Shown here: one piece after another, positions 48,172-55,701 of the stretch
Layout of the letters: every line of letters starts with the position of its first letter
Numbering within the stretch: the first letter of the stretch is position 1
Source of the DNA: Algibacter sp. L1A34
Lineage (GTDB): Bacteria; Bacteroidota; Bacteroidia; Flavobacteriales; Flavobacteriaceae
Direction: 5' to 3'
DNA length: 64,000 bases
Assembly: GCF_009796805.1 (NCBI RefSeq)
Contig: NZ_CP047029.1
Coordinates: 3,982,001 to 4,046,000, forward strand
The notes under the pieces: generated by a model
Told to the model about the DNA's origin: nothing
Database searches by the model: none
The model's input: only the letters and a program-made list of their open reading frames with translations
Position numbers and translations under genes: made by a program

Positions 48172-48278
48172 AACATTTGCCAACAATGTATAAAAATAAT
48201 TACTCGATTTTGGGCTTAACCAAAGGTAGTTGCAAGTTTATTACGTCTGATTTTCCTGCGGAAAATCCTCGCACGTAA
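48172..48278 (+). repeat. attC-like palindrome, left part split by IS (5)
   Basis: TTTGCCAACAATGTATAAAA, then a central hairpin GATTTTCCTGCGGAAAATC and CTCGCAC. The rest of the repeat continues at 49711 after the inserted element. Confidence 0.72.
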
Positions 48279-48321
48279 TGAACTGCCCCCCAAAAGTTAG
48301 ACACTATTTGAGGGTATTATT

Positions 48322-48843
48322 ATGGGAAGAAAAGTCAAGTATGATTACGCATTTAAACTTCGATGTGTAAAGCAAGTTTTAAAAAATCACCAAACAGTTG
48401 AAGATGTGTCTAAGTTATATGGTTGTCATCATACAACCCTTCATGATTGGATTCGATTTTATGAAAAATATGGTAAAAAAGCACTATTACCAAGAAAAAC
48501 CAAAGTGTATAGCATTCCTTTTAAACTTAAAGTTTTAAAAGCTATTGACAAAGATTCATTATCTTTCAGTCAAGCTTGTTTAGAATTTAATATTCCTACT
48601 AAATCTGTAATTATGAAGTGGCAACGTAATTATAAAAAAGAGGGTATTGTAGGCTTAAACATTAAACCTAGAGGTAAACCAAAATCTATGCAATTTAAGA
48701 GAGCTAAAAAAAAGTCTAATAAACCTTTAACAAGAGAAGAGGAACTTTTATTAGAAAATGAATCATTACGTGCAGAACTGGACTTGCTAAAAAAGTTACA
48801 GGCCTTAATTCAACAAGAGCAAAACAAAAAGCAAAAGCCATAA
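48322..48843 (+). CDS. IS3/IS150-type transposase OrfA
   Basis: 173 aa, the usual OrfA length of the IS150 group. Two helix-turn-helix units (KQVLKNHQTVEDVSKLYG...TTLHDWIRFYEKYG and LSFSQACLEFNIPTKSVIMKW) bind the terminal repeats. A C-terminal leucine-zipper-like coiled coil (LLLENESLRAELDLLKKL) mediates multimerisation. An A-rich run near the end (AAAAAGCAAAAGCC) is a likely -1 frameshift site that would fuse it to OrfB. Confidence 0.93.
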   Translation: MGRKVKYDYAFKLRCVKQVLKNHQTVEDVSKLYGCHHTTLHDWIRFYEKYGKKALLPRKTKVYSIPFKLKVLKAIDKDSLSFSQACLEFNIPTKSVIMKWQRNYKKEGIVGLNIKPRGKPKSMQFKRAKKKSNKPLTREEELLLENESLRAELDLLKKLQALIQQEQNKKQKP

Positions 48844-48893
48844 CAGAATTAAGGCATAAGTATGATTTAGATATTTTATTATATCATACGAAC

Positions 48894-49676
48894 ATGGCAA
48901 GAAGTAGTTATTATTATCATCATAAAAGAAGTCTTTTAGTTGATAAATATAAAGAGATAAAACTATTGATTCATCAAATATATCATCGTCACAAAGGAAG
49001 ATATGGCTATAGAAGAATCTCTTTAGAAATCAACAAAATAGGCACTCTAATAAATCATAAAACAGTACTCAAGTTAATGCGTGAATTAGGTTTAAAAAGT
49101 TTAGTCAGAGCTAAAAGATACAAGTCTTATAAAGGGCGAATAGGAGAAACAGCTCCTAATATATTACAACGAAATTTTAAAGCTATTAGGCCAAATAAAA
49201 AATGGGCTACCGATATTACAGAATTTAAAGTTTTAGGAAAAAAACTATATCTATCTCCAATAATTGATCTCTTTAATAGAGAAATAATAAGTTATCAATT
49301 ATCTGAAAAACCTGATTTTAAACAAGTAGCTATTATGCTGAAAAAGTCTTTTAAGAAAATACCAGATCAAACAAATTTAATATTACATTCAGATCAAGGA
49401 TGGCAGTATCAAATGAAACAGTATCGAAGATTATTAACAGAAAAAGGAATTACTCAGAGTATGTCTCGTAAAGGAAATTGTTTAGATAACGCTGTGATAG
49501 AAAATTTCTTCGGTATTCTAAAATCTGAATTGTTTTATATAAATAAATATAAGTCGATATCTCAGTTAAAAAAAGAGATTAAAGTCTATATAAAATATTA
49601 TAATAATGAGAGAATTAAACAAAATTTAAATGGTATGAGCCCGATTGAATATCGAGCTAATTATTATCAAAATTAA
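48894..49676 (+). CDS. IS3/IS150-type transposase OrfB (DDE integrase domain)
   Basis: 260 aa from this Met, but the frame stays open upstream (KAITELRHKYDLDILLYH), so the product is normally made as a frameshifted OrfAB fusion. The N-terminal HTH_21-like region (YHRHKGRYGYRRI) precedes the rve core with DDE residues in ATDITEF, LHSDQGWQY and NAVIENFFGILK. The gene is intact and potentially active. Confidence 0.93.
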   Translation: MARSSYYYHHKRSLLVDKYKEIKLLIHQIYHRHKGRYGYRRISLEINKIGTLINHKTVLKLMRELGLKSLVRAKRYKSYKGRIGETAPNILQRNFKAIRPNKKWATDITEFKVLGKKLYLSPIIDLFNREIISYQLSEKPDFKQVAIMLKKSFKKIPDQTNLILHSDQGWQYQMKQYRRLLTEKGITQSMSRKGNCLDNAVIENFFGILKSELFYINKYKSISQLKKEIKVYIKYYNNERIKQNLNGMSPIEYRANYYQN

Positions 49677-49710
49677 TTATAAATTTGTCTAAACATTTGG
49701 GTGCACTTCA

Positions 49711-49787
49711 CTTTCTTGGTCGGTAATTATTTACTAAATTAGTTGCTTAAAATACGCAACAAACCATATACAACAACGTTGGCAATA
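49711..49787 (+). repeat. attC-like palindrome, right part after the IS (5)
   Basis: TTAGTTGCTTAAAATACGC, AACAAACCATATACAACAAC and GTTGGCAA. The terminal GTTGGCAA is the exact reverse complement of TTGCCAAC at the left part (about 48175). Confidence 0.72.
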
Positions 49788-49820
49788 ATTAAAGATGTGT
49801 AATTTCCTAAAATAAGTTGA

Positions 49821-50237
49821 CTAAAAATTAAGCAACATAGCATTATACCTATCTTGAATAGTTTGAATAATTAGAGCCTTATCTGCATTCAAGCCTTCAA
49901 TATCATCTATTTCATTAAATTCTCGCATATTGGAATTTCCCCACAAACTGAATTCAATAATTATTGGAGTTAAACTAATCCCTTTTTCCGTTAACAAATA
50001 AATATTTTCTTTTTTGTTATCTGGCACTTTCGTTTTGAAAATGAGTTTATACGATTCCAACAATTTTAATCGTGCAGATAAAATGCTCGGAGCAATCCTT
50101 TCATCTGAATCAGAAATTTCTTTAAAAGTCTTTTTATGCTTAACAAGCATATCTCTAATGATTAACAAAGACCATTTATCACCTACGACATCTAATGAAG
50201 ATGAGATTGGACAGCCAGAACGAAATTTTTTACTCAT
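49821..50237 (-). CDS. HxlR-family transcriptional regulator
   Basis: 138-aa winged-helix regulator. CPISSSLDVVGDKWSLLIIRDML is the family start, with the redox- or ligand-sensing Cys at residue 9, followed by KTFKEISDSDERIAPSILSARLKLLES (recognition helix) and the wing. It is divergent from the two-gene membrane-protein operon at 50326; the shared intergenic region has an inverted repeat around the promoter. It probably represses both. Confidence 0.9.
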   Translation of the reverse strand: MSKKFRSGCPISSSLDVVGDKWSLLIIRDMLVKHKKTFKEISDSDERIAPSILSARLKLLESYKLIFKTKVPDNKKENIYLLTEKGISLTPIIIEFSLWGNSNMREFNEIDDIEGLNADKALIIQTIQDRYNAMLLNF

Positions 50238-50258
50238 TTTTTACAAATTATTACTATT

Positions 50259-50293
50259 AATTCGATAGTAATTGTTAGTTTTGCTATCGAATT
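50259..50293 (+). promoter_or_regulatory. HxlR operator and promoter of the membrane-protein operon
   Basis: AATTCGATAG (50259-50268) and its exact reverse complement CTATCGAATT (50284-50293) flank TAGTTTTG (50276-50283), a perfect TAnnTTTG -7 box. The start codon at 50326 is 43 bp downstream. A regulator bound to both arms would cover the promoter. Confidence 0.75.
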
Positions 50294-50325
50294 GAAAGCA
50301 AAAATACAAAAATTAAACCAAAATT

Positions 50326-51024
50326 ATGTTAGCAGGACATTTTACAACCGCATTAATAGCAAAACAAAAGTTCCCAAAAGGAACCTTACTTTATTTTCTA
50401 ATTATATCACAATTACAGGATTTTTTGTGGTTTACCTTTCACTATTTAGGACTTGAGCCAACCAATCCCAATGATGCTTTTGATGCCACTTTAAGTAATA
50501 TGGTAGTAGATATGTTATACAGCCACGATTTGTTACCGCAATTATTTTGGTTGGCAATGGCTTTCTTACTTGGAAAACTTCTATTCAAAAGCAACAAAAT
50601 AGGCTTAGTAAGTATGGCTTTAGTATCAATCCATTTTGTTTTAGATTTCTTTTCAGGTCATATGCACCACATTTTTGGGGCAGATACAATGGAAGCTGGT
50701 CTTGGATTGTATACATCTAATCCTTATTTAGCCATATTAATAGAAGCCTTATTTAGTATTGGTGCTATATGGTATTTCTTTAGAGAAGAAGCAAAAAAAG
50801 GAATTATTAGAACTTCAAAAAATAGAATTGCAATTATTTCTGTTTTTGCTTACGGAATTATTTTTATGCTACTCATTGCCACAAAATCTTTTAGAGAGTT
50901 ATTTGGTATTCCAGAATTTGATTTAGGATTTAATACCAATATGCCTACGCTCATTTTAACTTATGGAGCAATGCTTTATTGCTTGAATTATTTTGTACCA
51001 AAGTTTATGCTTAATAAAAAATAA
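50326..51024 (+). CDS. Polytopic membrane protein, possible metal-dependent hydrolase type
   Basis: 232 aa with about six hydrophobic helices. MLAGHFTTALIAKQ at the start, QDFLWFTFHYLG, and FVLDFFSGHMHHIFG place conserved His/Asp residues near membrane faces, recalling YdjM-like membrane-bound hydrolases. Under the HxlR promoter, 7 bp before the next membrane protein gene. Substrate unknown. Confidence 0.7.
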   Translation: MLAGHFTTALIAKQKFPKGTLLYFLIISQLQDFLWFTFHYLGLEPTNPNDAFDATLSNMVVDMLYSHDLLPQLFWLAMAFLLGKLLFKSNKIGLVSMALVSIHFVLDFFSGHMHHIFGADTMEAGLGLYTSNPYLAILIEALFSIGAIWYFFREEAKKGIIRTSKNRIAIISVFAYGIIFMLLIATKSFRELFGIPEFDLGFNTNMPTLILTYGAMLYCLNYFVPKFMLNKK

Positions 51025-51031
51025 TAAGGTA

Positions 51032-51829
51032 ATGATTGAAGGAATATTAAATTTTATTAAGGAATTAAAAATTCGAAATGAATCCTTGTTTTATTTTGGT
51101 TTGTTCTGCTTATCTCTTTCAATAATATTTATCGTTTTAACCAAACTTACAACTACCCAAATTCACGGAGTAAATGCTTGGTTTAAGCCCTTTAAATTTG
51201 CTGTTTCAATAGGTTTATTTGCTTGGACAATGGTTTGGTATTGTCATTATTTATCGAATTTCAATCCAACACCTTTCAATTGGACAGTTATCATTTTATT
51301 TGGTTTTGAACTTGCTTATATTACTTTTCAAGCCTCTAAAGGACAATTATCACACTTCAACTTTGACACACCACTCTATGCTATATTGTATTCGTTAATG
51401 GGTTTAGCAGCTGTAATGGTTACACTCTATACGGCTTATATTAGCTTCCTCTTTTTTACACAGTCCTTTCCAGATTTACCAAGTCATTATATTTGGGCTA
51501 TTCGTTTGGGTATATTGATTTTTGTTGTTTTTTCATTTGAAGGTGCTTTAATGAGTTCTCAGATGAGCCATAGCGTTGGTGCAATAAATGATAACTCGAA
51601 TTGGTGGATTATAGGTTGGAGCAAAACTGTAGGCGATTTAAGAGTTTCGCACTTTATAGGAATGCACGCTTTACAGTTACTTCCATTGCTTTCTTTTTAT
51701 ATATTTAAAGATACAAAAGCGACTATCATTATTTCATTGCTTTACGCAGTTCTTGCTACCACAACTTTAGTTCAAGCTTTAAATGGGAAACCTATTTTTA
51801 CGCAAAACGAACAAAAGGAATCGGAATAA
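51032..51829 (+). CDS. Polytopic membrane protein of unknown function
   Basis: 265 aa with about seven membrane helices (FYFGLFCLSLSIIFIVL, WTVIILFGFELAYITF, LGILIFVVFSFEGAL). ATG 51032, preceded by ATAAGG, is preferred over an upstream Met at 50993 that would overlap the preceding gene by 32 bp. Conserved-looking HSVGAIND and FIGMHALQLLPLLSF recall heme-binding or unassigned DUF membrane proteins. Second gene of the HxlR-controlled operon. Confidence 0.7.
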   Translation: MIEGILNFIKELKIRNESLFYFGLFCLSLSIIFIVLTKLTTTQIHGVNAWFKPFKFAVSIGLFAWTMVWYCHYLSNFNPTPFNWTVIILFGFELAYITFQASKGQLSHFNFDTPLYAILYSLMGLAAVMVTLYTAYISFLFFTQSFPDLPSHYIWAIRLGILIFVVFSFEGALMSSQMSHSVGAINDNSNWWIIGWSKTVGDLRVSHFIGMHALQLLPLLSFYIFKDTKATIIISLLYAVLATTTLVQALNGKPIFTQNEQKESE

Positions 51830-51841
51830 AAACGGCATACA

Positions 51842-52149
51842 ATCGAGTAAACGGGTGACGACTTAAAAGTCGTCACTGCGCCTCTCACACCACCGTACGT
51901 ACAGGTCTCGTATACGGCGGTTCACCAAATTGAAGTTTGCGTATTATTAATGTAATCTAACAAAGGTTTATACCCTTTTCGTTTAAATCTAGAAACTGTA
52001 ATAGTAGTCTTTAAAATAGGACTTTGAGCAACTGCCCAACCTCCCATTCTTGTTCTACTCCAAGCATAGGCTTCTCCGATTTCTATACCTAGTTGAATGT
52101 GGTTTTTTCGTTTCCGTTCTAGCTTTTTCCAATCGTGCCAAATACAATA
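51842..52149 (-). mobile_element. Group II intron 3'-end remnant (copy B)
   Basis: Same structure as 41423-41766 at high identity: maturase C-terminus reading through to GYKPLLDYINNTQTSIW and a stop, domain V-like hairpin, domain VI-like hairpin and end CTCGAT at 51842. The coding end is intact here, but the intron is cut off after about 310 bp. The 5' break at 52149 fuses it to a reading frame of unrelated origin. Confidence 0.82.
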
Positions 52150-52497
52150 AATGTAACAAGTGAAGAAAAGAACTGTTACAAAGAAAAAGTAAACAACTAT
52201 AATTATATTATTGATTGCACTTACAAGAATAATTTACTAGAAACGAAACATCAATCTAATACTGTTGCAAACGATGGTGTTTCTTCTACAGAAAAATATA
52301 TCTATAATGCCATAAATAGCAGTATCGAATTAAACATATACAATAACAATATATTAGACCGTAAAGAGATTAAGATCTACGATGGAAGTTTGTTAATGCA
52401 GCACAACTTTTTTGACCAGGATGAAAACAAAACAAAAGTCATAACTTATACATACGACGAGAATAAGAATATTACTAGCGAGATTATTAAGTTATAA
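52150..52497 (+). pseudogene. 5'-truncated gene fused to the intron remnant
   Basis: About 115 codons (VTSEEKNCYKEKVNNYNYII...) with YTYDENKNITSEIIKL at the end, resembling C-terminal parts of Bacteroidetes lipoproteins with RHS/YD-like strands. The open frame starts at an ATG inside the intron remnant, so the original 5' part and signal peptide are lost. Probably not expressed. Confidence 0.55.
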
Positions 52498-52668
52498 AGT
52501 ATCAAGAAATCATTACTAAAACTTATACATTAGAATACTAATTAGGAGCTTTAAAAAAGCATATTAATAAGTTTTAAAAATAAAATTTTAGATAAAAAAA
52601 TCGCAAAAAACTTGTCTAATTCAATCTTAAAATCTAACTTTATTTTTCAAATTATCACTAATAATAGT

Positions 52669-52699
52669 GAACACAAAACCGAACACGTTTTGGAACACG
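52669..52699 (+). promoter_or_regulatory. Right arm-type integrase sites: three GAACAC repeats, 12-bp period
   Basis: GAACAC at 52669, 52681 and 52693, exactly 12 bp apart and in the same orientation as the left set. They end 68 bp before the right attachment repeat, in a stretch with no gene. Confidence 0.72.
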
Positions 52700-52767
52700 A
52701 TTTAAAATATAGTAGTTTTTAAATAATTGACTATCAACTATTTAAAGTTTTATGATTTTCTTATTTG

Positions 52768-52815
52768 TAAATTCATAACTCGGAGGTCATAGGATCGTGC
52801 CCCATTCTCGCTACA
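52768..52815 (+). other. attR: tRNA-Met(CAU) 3'-half direct repeat
   Basis: 47 of 48 bases identical to 7052-7099; the difference is A for G in the T-stem, which weakens the stem. As at the left, no 5' tRNA half precedes it. Confidence 0.85.
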
Positions 52816-52828
52816 GGTAAACAAAGGG

Positions 52829-52859
52829 AAAGCCAAGAATTTTATTCTTGGCTTTTTTT
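52829..52859 (+). terminator. Rho-independent terminator after attR
   Basis: 11-bp perfect stem AAAGCCAAGAA / TTCTTGGCTTT followed by T residues. It takes the same position behind the tRNA 3' half as the different terminator at 7120. Confidence 0.8.
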
Positions 52860-52861
52860 AA

Positions 52862-52951
52862 TATGATGACTTCCGATCCTTTATAATTCTAATCGATATA
52901 GGATGTAGATTTTTTGAATTTGGTCGTTTGTCTAAAAAAGGTGTTACTGAT
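52862..52951 (-). pseudogene. Integrase 5' fragment
   Basis: About 90% identical to 6789-6878, i.e. roughly codons 2-31 of the 400-aa integrase, in the same orientation but on the other side of the island. The start codon is missing. The fragment runs straight into the 3' end of the permease gene. Confidence 0.88.
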
Positions 52952-54068
52952 TTACATTTTGTTCTAAAATCTGCTCTTTATCAAGATTGAACGAACTTTT
53001 TCTAACCTTTAAAATCACAGGGTAAATTATCCCCATAAAGAACAAAACTAAGCTTAACATTAATAAGTTAGATGCAGAAACAAAAACTGTATTTACAGTA
53101 AGAATCCCTAAAATAAGTAAAACCGATATGGGCAATGATAAGGCCAATATGGATATAGCAAAATTTGCATTAAAGGTTTTATCCTGATCAGCTCGATTTT
53201 TTTCTTTAAAATCTATACCAGAAATGTGTGCATAAGGCCAAAAACTACATGCGCTTAAAGAAAAAGCAACGAGCACTAGTATATCATTTTTAACAACTAA
53301 ATTAAAAGTAAAAACAACAGCAGAAATAAGTAAAAGTGTAAAAGCTGCTCTTAAGATAAGTAATGAAAATATTTCGAAAAATTGTTTCTTTTTCAACTTC
53401 ACAGCTAAACCAATAAAGATTAGAACTAACGGCGTCATTATAGCACTCAATCGAGATAAAGTAATACCAAAAAAGTTAGGAAGGCTATCTAAAGAGACAT
53501 TAAATGAAACCAAAATAAGAGCCGCAAAAATAAAAAGATTAACAGGCTCGTATAGTAATGTTAAAAAAAGCGATTTTAACCTCGATTTTAAAGGCATTTT
53601 TGTTGTATTTGCTTTTTTATAATGCCATTTTACAGCTAATAAATATAACAGAAATAGAACAAAAAATTTGTTACCTAAATCGGCCATTGCTGCATTTGCT
53701 AAGGCCCCATCACCCAAAAACTCTAAAATAAACGGAAAACAAGACAAGCCTGGCGCCAAAGAAGGAATTAAAAGTTTAGCACTTCTACCAGATGGTGAGT
53801 TTTCATCTATTCCAATGATAAGCAATAATAAAGGAGAAATAGCCAACAGCAATAAATTTAGGCCAAGTGCTAATGCTGGAAAAAGAATGAGATTGCTATC
53901 TATTTTTATTTTTAAGAGCGCTATAAATATAGTTGCAGGTAAAACAATGGAAAGAATTAAACTTTTCAATCCATTAGTTTCATCGCCTGCCGATATTTTC
54001 TTTCTTAAAAGTAACCCTATAACAACAAAAAGAAGAAATGAAATAGGTTTATCTAAAACATTTTCCAT
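52944..54068 (-). CDS. AEC-family permease
   Basis: 374-aa transporter with about ten membrane helices in two halves and a central charged loop (LAVKWHYKKANTTKMPLKSR), as in the auxin efflux carrier/malonate permease family. Start IGLLLRKK, and the conserved Pro/Asn helices VLPATIFIALL and ITLSRLSAIMTPLVLIFIGLAVK fit. Its last two codons and stop (CAG TAA) come from the integrase fragment, so the native C-terminus may have been replaced. It is 3 bp after the aminotransferase gene; the operon may move and convert an amino or organic acid. Confidence 0.82.
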   Translation of the reverse strand: MENVLDKPISFLLFVVIGLLLRKKISAGDETNGLKSLILSIVLPATIFIALLKIKIDSNLILFPALALGLNLLLLAISPLLLLIIGIDENSPSGRSAKLLIPSLAPGLSCFPFILEFLGDGALANAAMADLGNKFFVLFLLYLLAVKWHYKKANTTKMPLKSRLKSLFLTLLYEPVNLFIFAALILVSFNVSLDSLPNFFGITLSRLSAIMTPLVLIFIGLAVKLKKKQFFEIFSLLILRAAFTLLLISAVVFTFNLVVKNDILVLVAFSLSACSFWPYAHISGIDFKEKNRADQDKTFNANFAISILALSLPISVLLILGILTVNTVFVSASNLLMLSLVLFFMGIIYPVILKVRKSSFNLDKEQILEQNVNQ

Positions 54069-54071
54069 ATG

Positions 54072-55265
54072 TTAGGCAAAGATTTCGCTAATAGCATTAG
54101 TAAAAGCTTTCATTTCATCTAGAGTTCCAATACTTACTCTACACCAGTTTTTATCCCAAAACTTAAAAGCTCTTACAGCAACATTTTTACCATAAATTTT
54201 TTCTAAGAATTTTTCTCCATCCATAGAGATTTCAAAAATGATAAAGTTAGTTTCAGAAGGTAGATACGAAAATTTGTTAGCTTTTAAATACGACATGGTA
54301 TAATCTCTAGCTTCCGTAATTTTTGCTTTACAATCGATTAAAAAGGCATCATTATCAAGGCTAGTAGAAGCAGCAGCAATAGTTGGCCCTGTAATGCCCA
54401 TTCCGCCACGAGTAATTTCACTAATTCGTTCTAAAGTTTCTTTTTTACCTATAACATAGCCAATACGTAAACCAGCCATACCATGAATTTTAGAGAATGT
54501 ACGCGCCACAATAACATTTTCACCTTCTGCAACTAAGCTGTTCATAGAATCCTTTATACCATTTTTTGAAAGTTCGATATAGGCTTCATCTACAAAAACA
54601 GGTACTTTCTTTGATACTCTACGGCAAAATTCTTTTAATTTTTTTGCATCGGTAATTGAACCCGTTGGGTTATTAGGGTTACAGATATAAACAAGTTTTG
54701 TGTTCTCATCTACTCCTGCTTCCATAGCATCTAAATCGTGTTGAGCATCGTCTAATAATTTATAAGATTTCCACTCACCTCCTACCGATTTTGCAACTAC
54801 AATAAGCGACATGTAACTTGGGTCGGCACTAACAACATTGCTACCTTCACTAAAAAACACCATGCCTACTTTTTCTAATAAATCTGAAGAACCAGGTCCC
54901 ATTAAAATTTGATCTGGTGTTACGCCTTCATTCTTTACAATTTTAGCTTCGAGTTCTTTTAAGGTGTTCCAAGCATATCTATTTCCTTTGAACACTTCAT
55001 TCTGAAATGCTTTTGCTGCTTCTGGTGGTGGACCATAAGGGTTTTCATTAGATCTTAAAATCACTAAGGAGTCTTCAATTTCATTTAATACAGGTGGCGT
55101 AAATTCATTAAATGTATTCTTAGAACTATATAAAAAAGGACTGTTGCTTTTTTGAGCTTCTATAACATTAGCACTCCAAACATCATTTGGCATTAATGCT
55201 AAAGTAAATAAAGAAAGCCCTCCTTTTTTTAACAAATCTCTTCTACTAAATTGCTTTGATTTCAT
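54072..55265 (-). CDS. Tat-exported class I/II aminotransferase, HisC-like
   Basis: 397 aa. The N-terminus has a twin-arginine signal (SRRDLLKKGGLSLFTLAL). The fold-type I PLP enzyme follows: RSNENPYGPP, GPGSSDLLEK (phosphate loop), NPNNPTGS, VDEAYIEL, and the PLP Lys in TFSKIHGMAGLRIGY at about residue 257. The sequence is closest in pattern to histidinol-phosphate aminotransferases, but the Tat signal and pairing with a permease argue against histidine synthesis in the cytoplasm. Confidence 0.88.
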   Translation of the reverse strand: MKSKQFSRRDLLKKGGLSLFTLALMPNDVWSANVIEAQKSNSPFLYSSKNTFNEFTPPVLNEIEDSLVILRSNENPYGPPPEAAKAFQNEVFKGNRYAWNTLKELEAKIVKNEGVTPDQILMGPGSSDLLEKVGMVFFSEGSNVVSADPSYMSLIVVAKSVGGEWKSYKLLDDAQHDLDAMEAGVDENTKLVYICNPNNPTGSITDAKKLKEFCRRVSKKVPVFVDEAYIELSKNGIKDSMNSLVAEGENVIVARTFSKIHGMAGLRIGYVIGKKETLERISEITRGGMGITGPTIAAASTSLDNDAFLIDCKAKITEARDYTMSYLKANKFSYLPSETNFIIFEISMDGEKFLEKIYGKNVAVRAFKFWDKNWCRVSIGTLDEMKAFTNAISEIFA

Positions 55266-55450
55266 AGTTTTATTTTATAAAAAGTTGAGATCAGAAGTTA
55301 ATAAACTTGAATAAAACGAAAGGAGTGAAAAATATAAAAAGCACTCCCCCTTTTTTTTTATTACGAAAAAATTGAGGCGATTTTTTATGGGGTTGATAAA
55401 AAAGAAGGTTTTGAAGTAGAAATAAGTTTTTGTATTATGCTAAAAAATAA

Positions 55451-55478
55451 AAACCCTCACGATAATTCGAAAGGGTTT
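55451..55478. terminator. Hairpin near remnant gene
   Basis: AAACCCT...AGGGTTT stem with a 14-nt loop containing CACGATAATTCGA. Similar motif to the hairpin at 34031. Confidence 0.5.
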
Positions 55479-55495
55479 AAATATTATTAAATTTT

Positions 55496-55650
55496 TATTC
55501 TTCATCAAAAAAGTACTCATTAATATCAATAACATCCCCTCTTCCCATTTGAACTAAATCTTTGGTTTATTTTAAAAACACTCCTAAAGATCTTTCGTTA
55601 TATACTAATTTCATTTCAGAAGAATAATCGGTTACTACATACATATCTTA
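55496..55650 (-). pseudogene. 3' remnant of a relative of the 241-aa exported protein
   Basis: The minus strand matches the last about 50 codons of the gene at 35217 (YFFDE end, GRGDVIDI, DLVQMG, SLGVFLK). An in-frame TAA replaces a Glu codon in the FLKE segment, and the 5' part is gone. It lies outside the island. Confidence 0.8.
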
Positions 55651-55701
55651 ATCCCGAAAAATTAAGAGCAGGTATTCTTTATATGCCGCAGCAAATTTTG
55701 A

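Larger units (their letters stand above)
48279..49710 (+). mobile_element. Complete IS3-family (IS150-type) insertion sequence
   Basis: 1432 bp with imperfect terminal repeats: TGAACTGCCCCCCAAAAG at the left, and TGAAGTGCACCCAAATG as the reverse complement of the right end; both continue into TTAGACA. It contains intact orfA and orfB. It is inserted within an attC-like repeat. No clear 3-4 bp target duplication is visible (TAA left, CTT right), so the flanks may have changed after insertion. Confidence 0.88.
7052..52815. mobile_element. Integrative genomic island of about 45.7 kb in a tRNA-Met 3' end
   Basis: Bounded by 48-bp direct repeats at 7052-7099 and 52768-52815 (one mismatch) that match a tRNA 3' half. 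A tyrosine integrase gene starts 52 bp inside the left repeat. Matching sets of 12-bp-spaced GAACAC repeats lie 82 bp inside the left repeat and 68 bp inside the right one. Cargo is restriction and other putative defence genes, then an orphan-gene and repeat patchwork. No relaxase, T4SS or replication gene is recognisable, so it is likely an integrative but not self-transmissible element. Boundaries are read directly from sequence; mobility is inferred. Confidence 0.85.

Noticed and set aside
50993-51031. Longer N-terminus for the second membrane protein
   Set aside because: It overlaps the previous gene. ATG 51032 follows a purine-rich site and fits the operon spacing.
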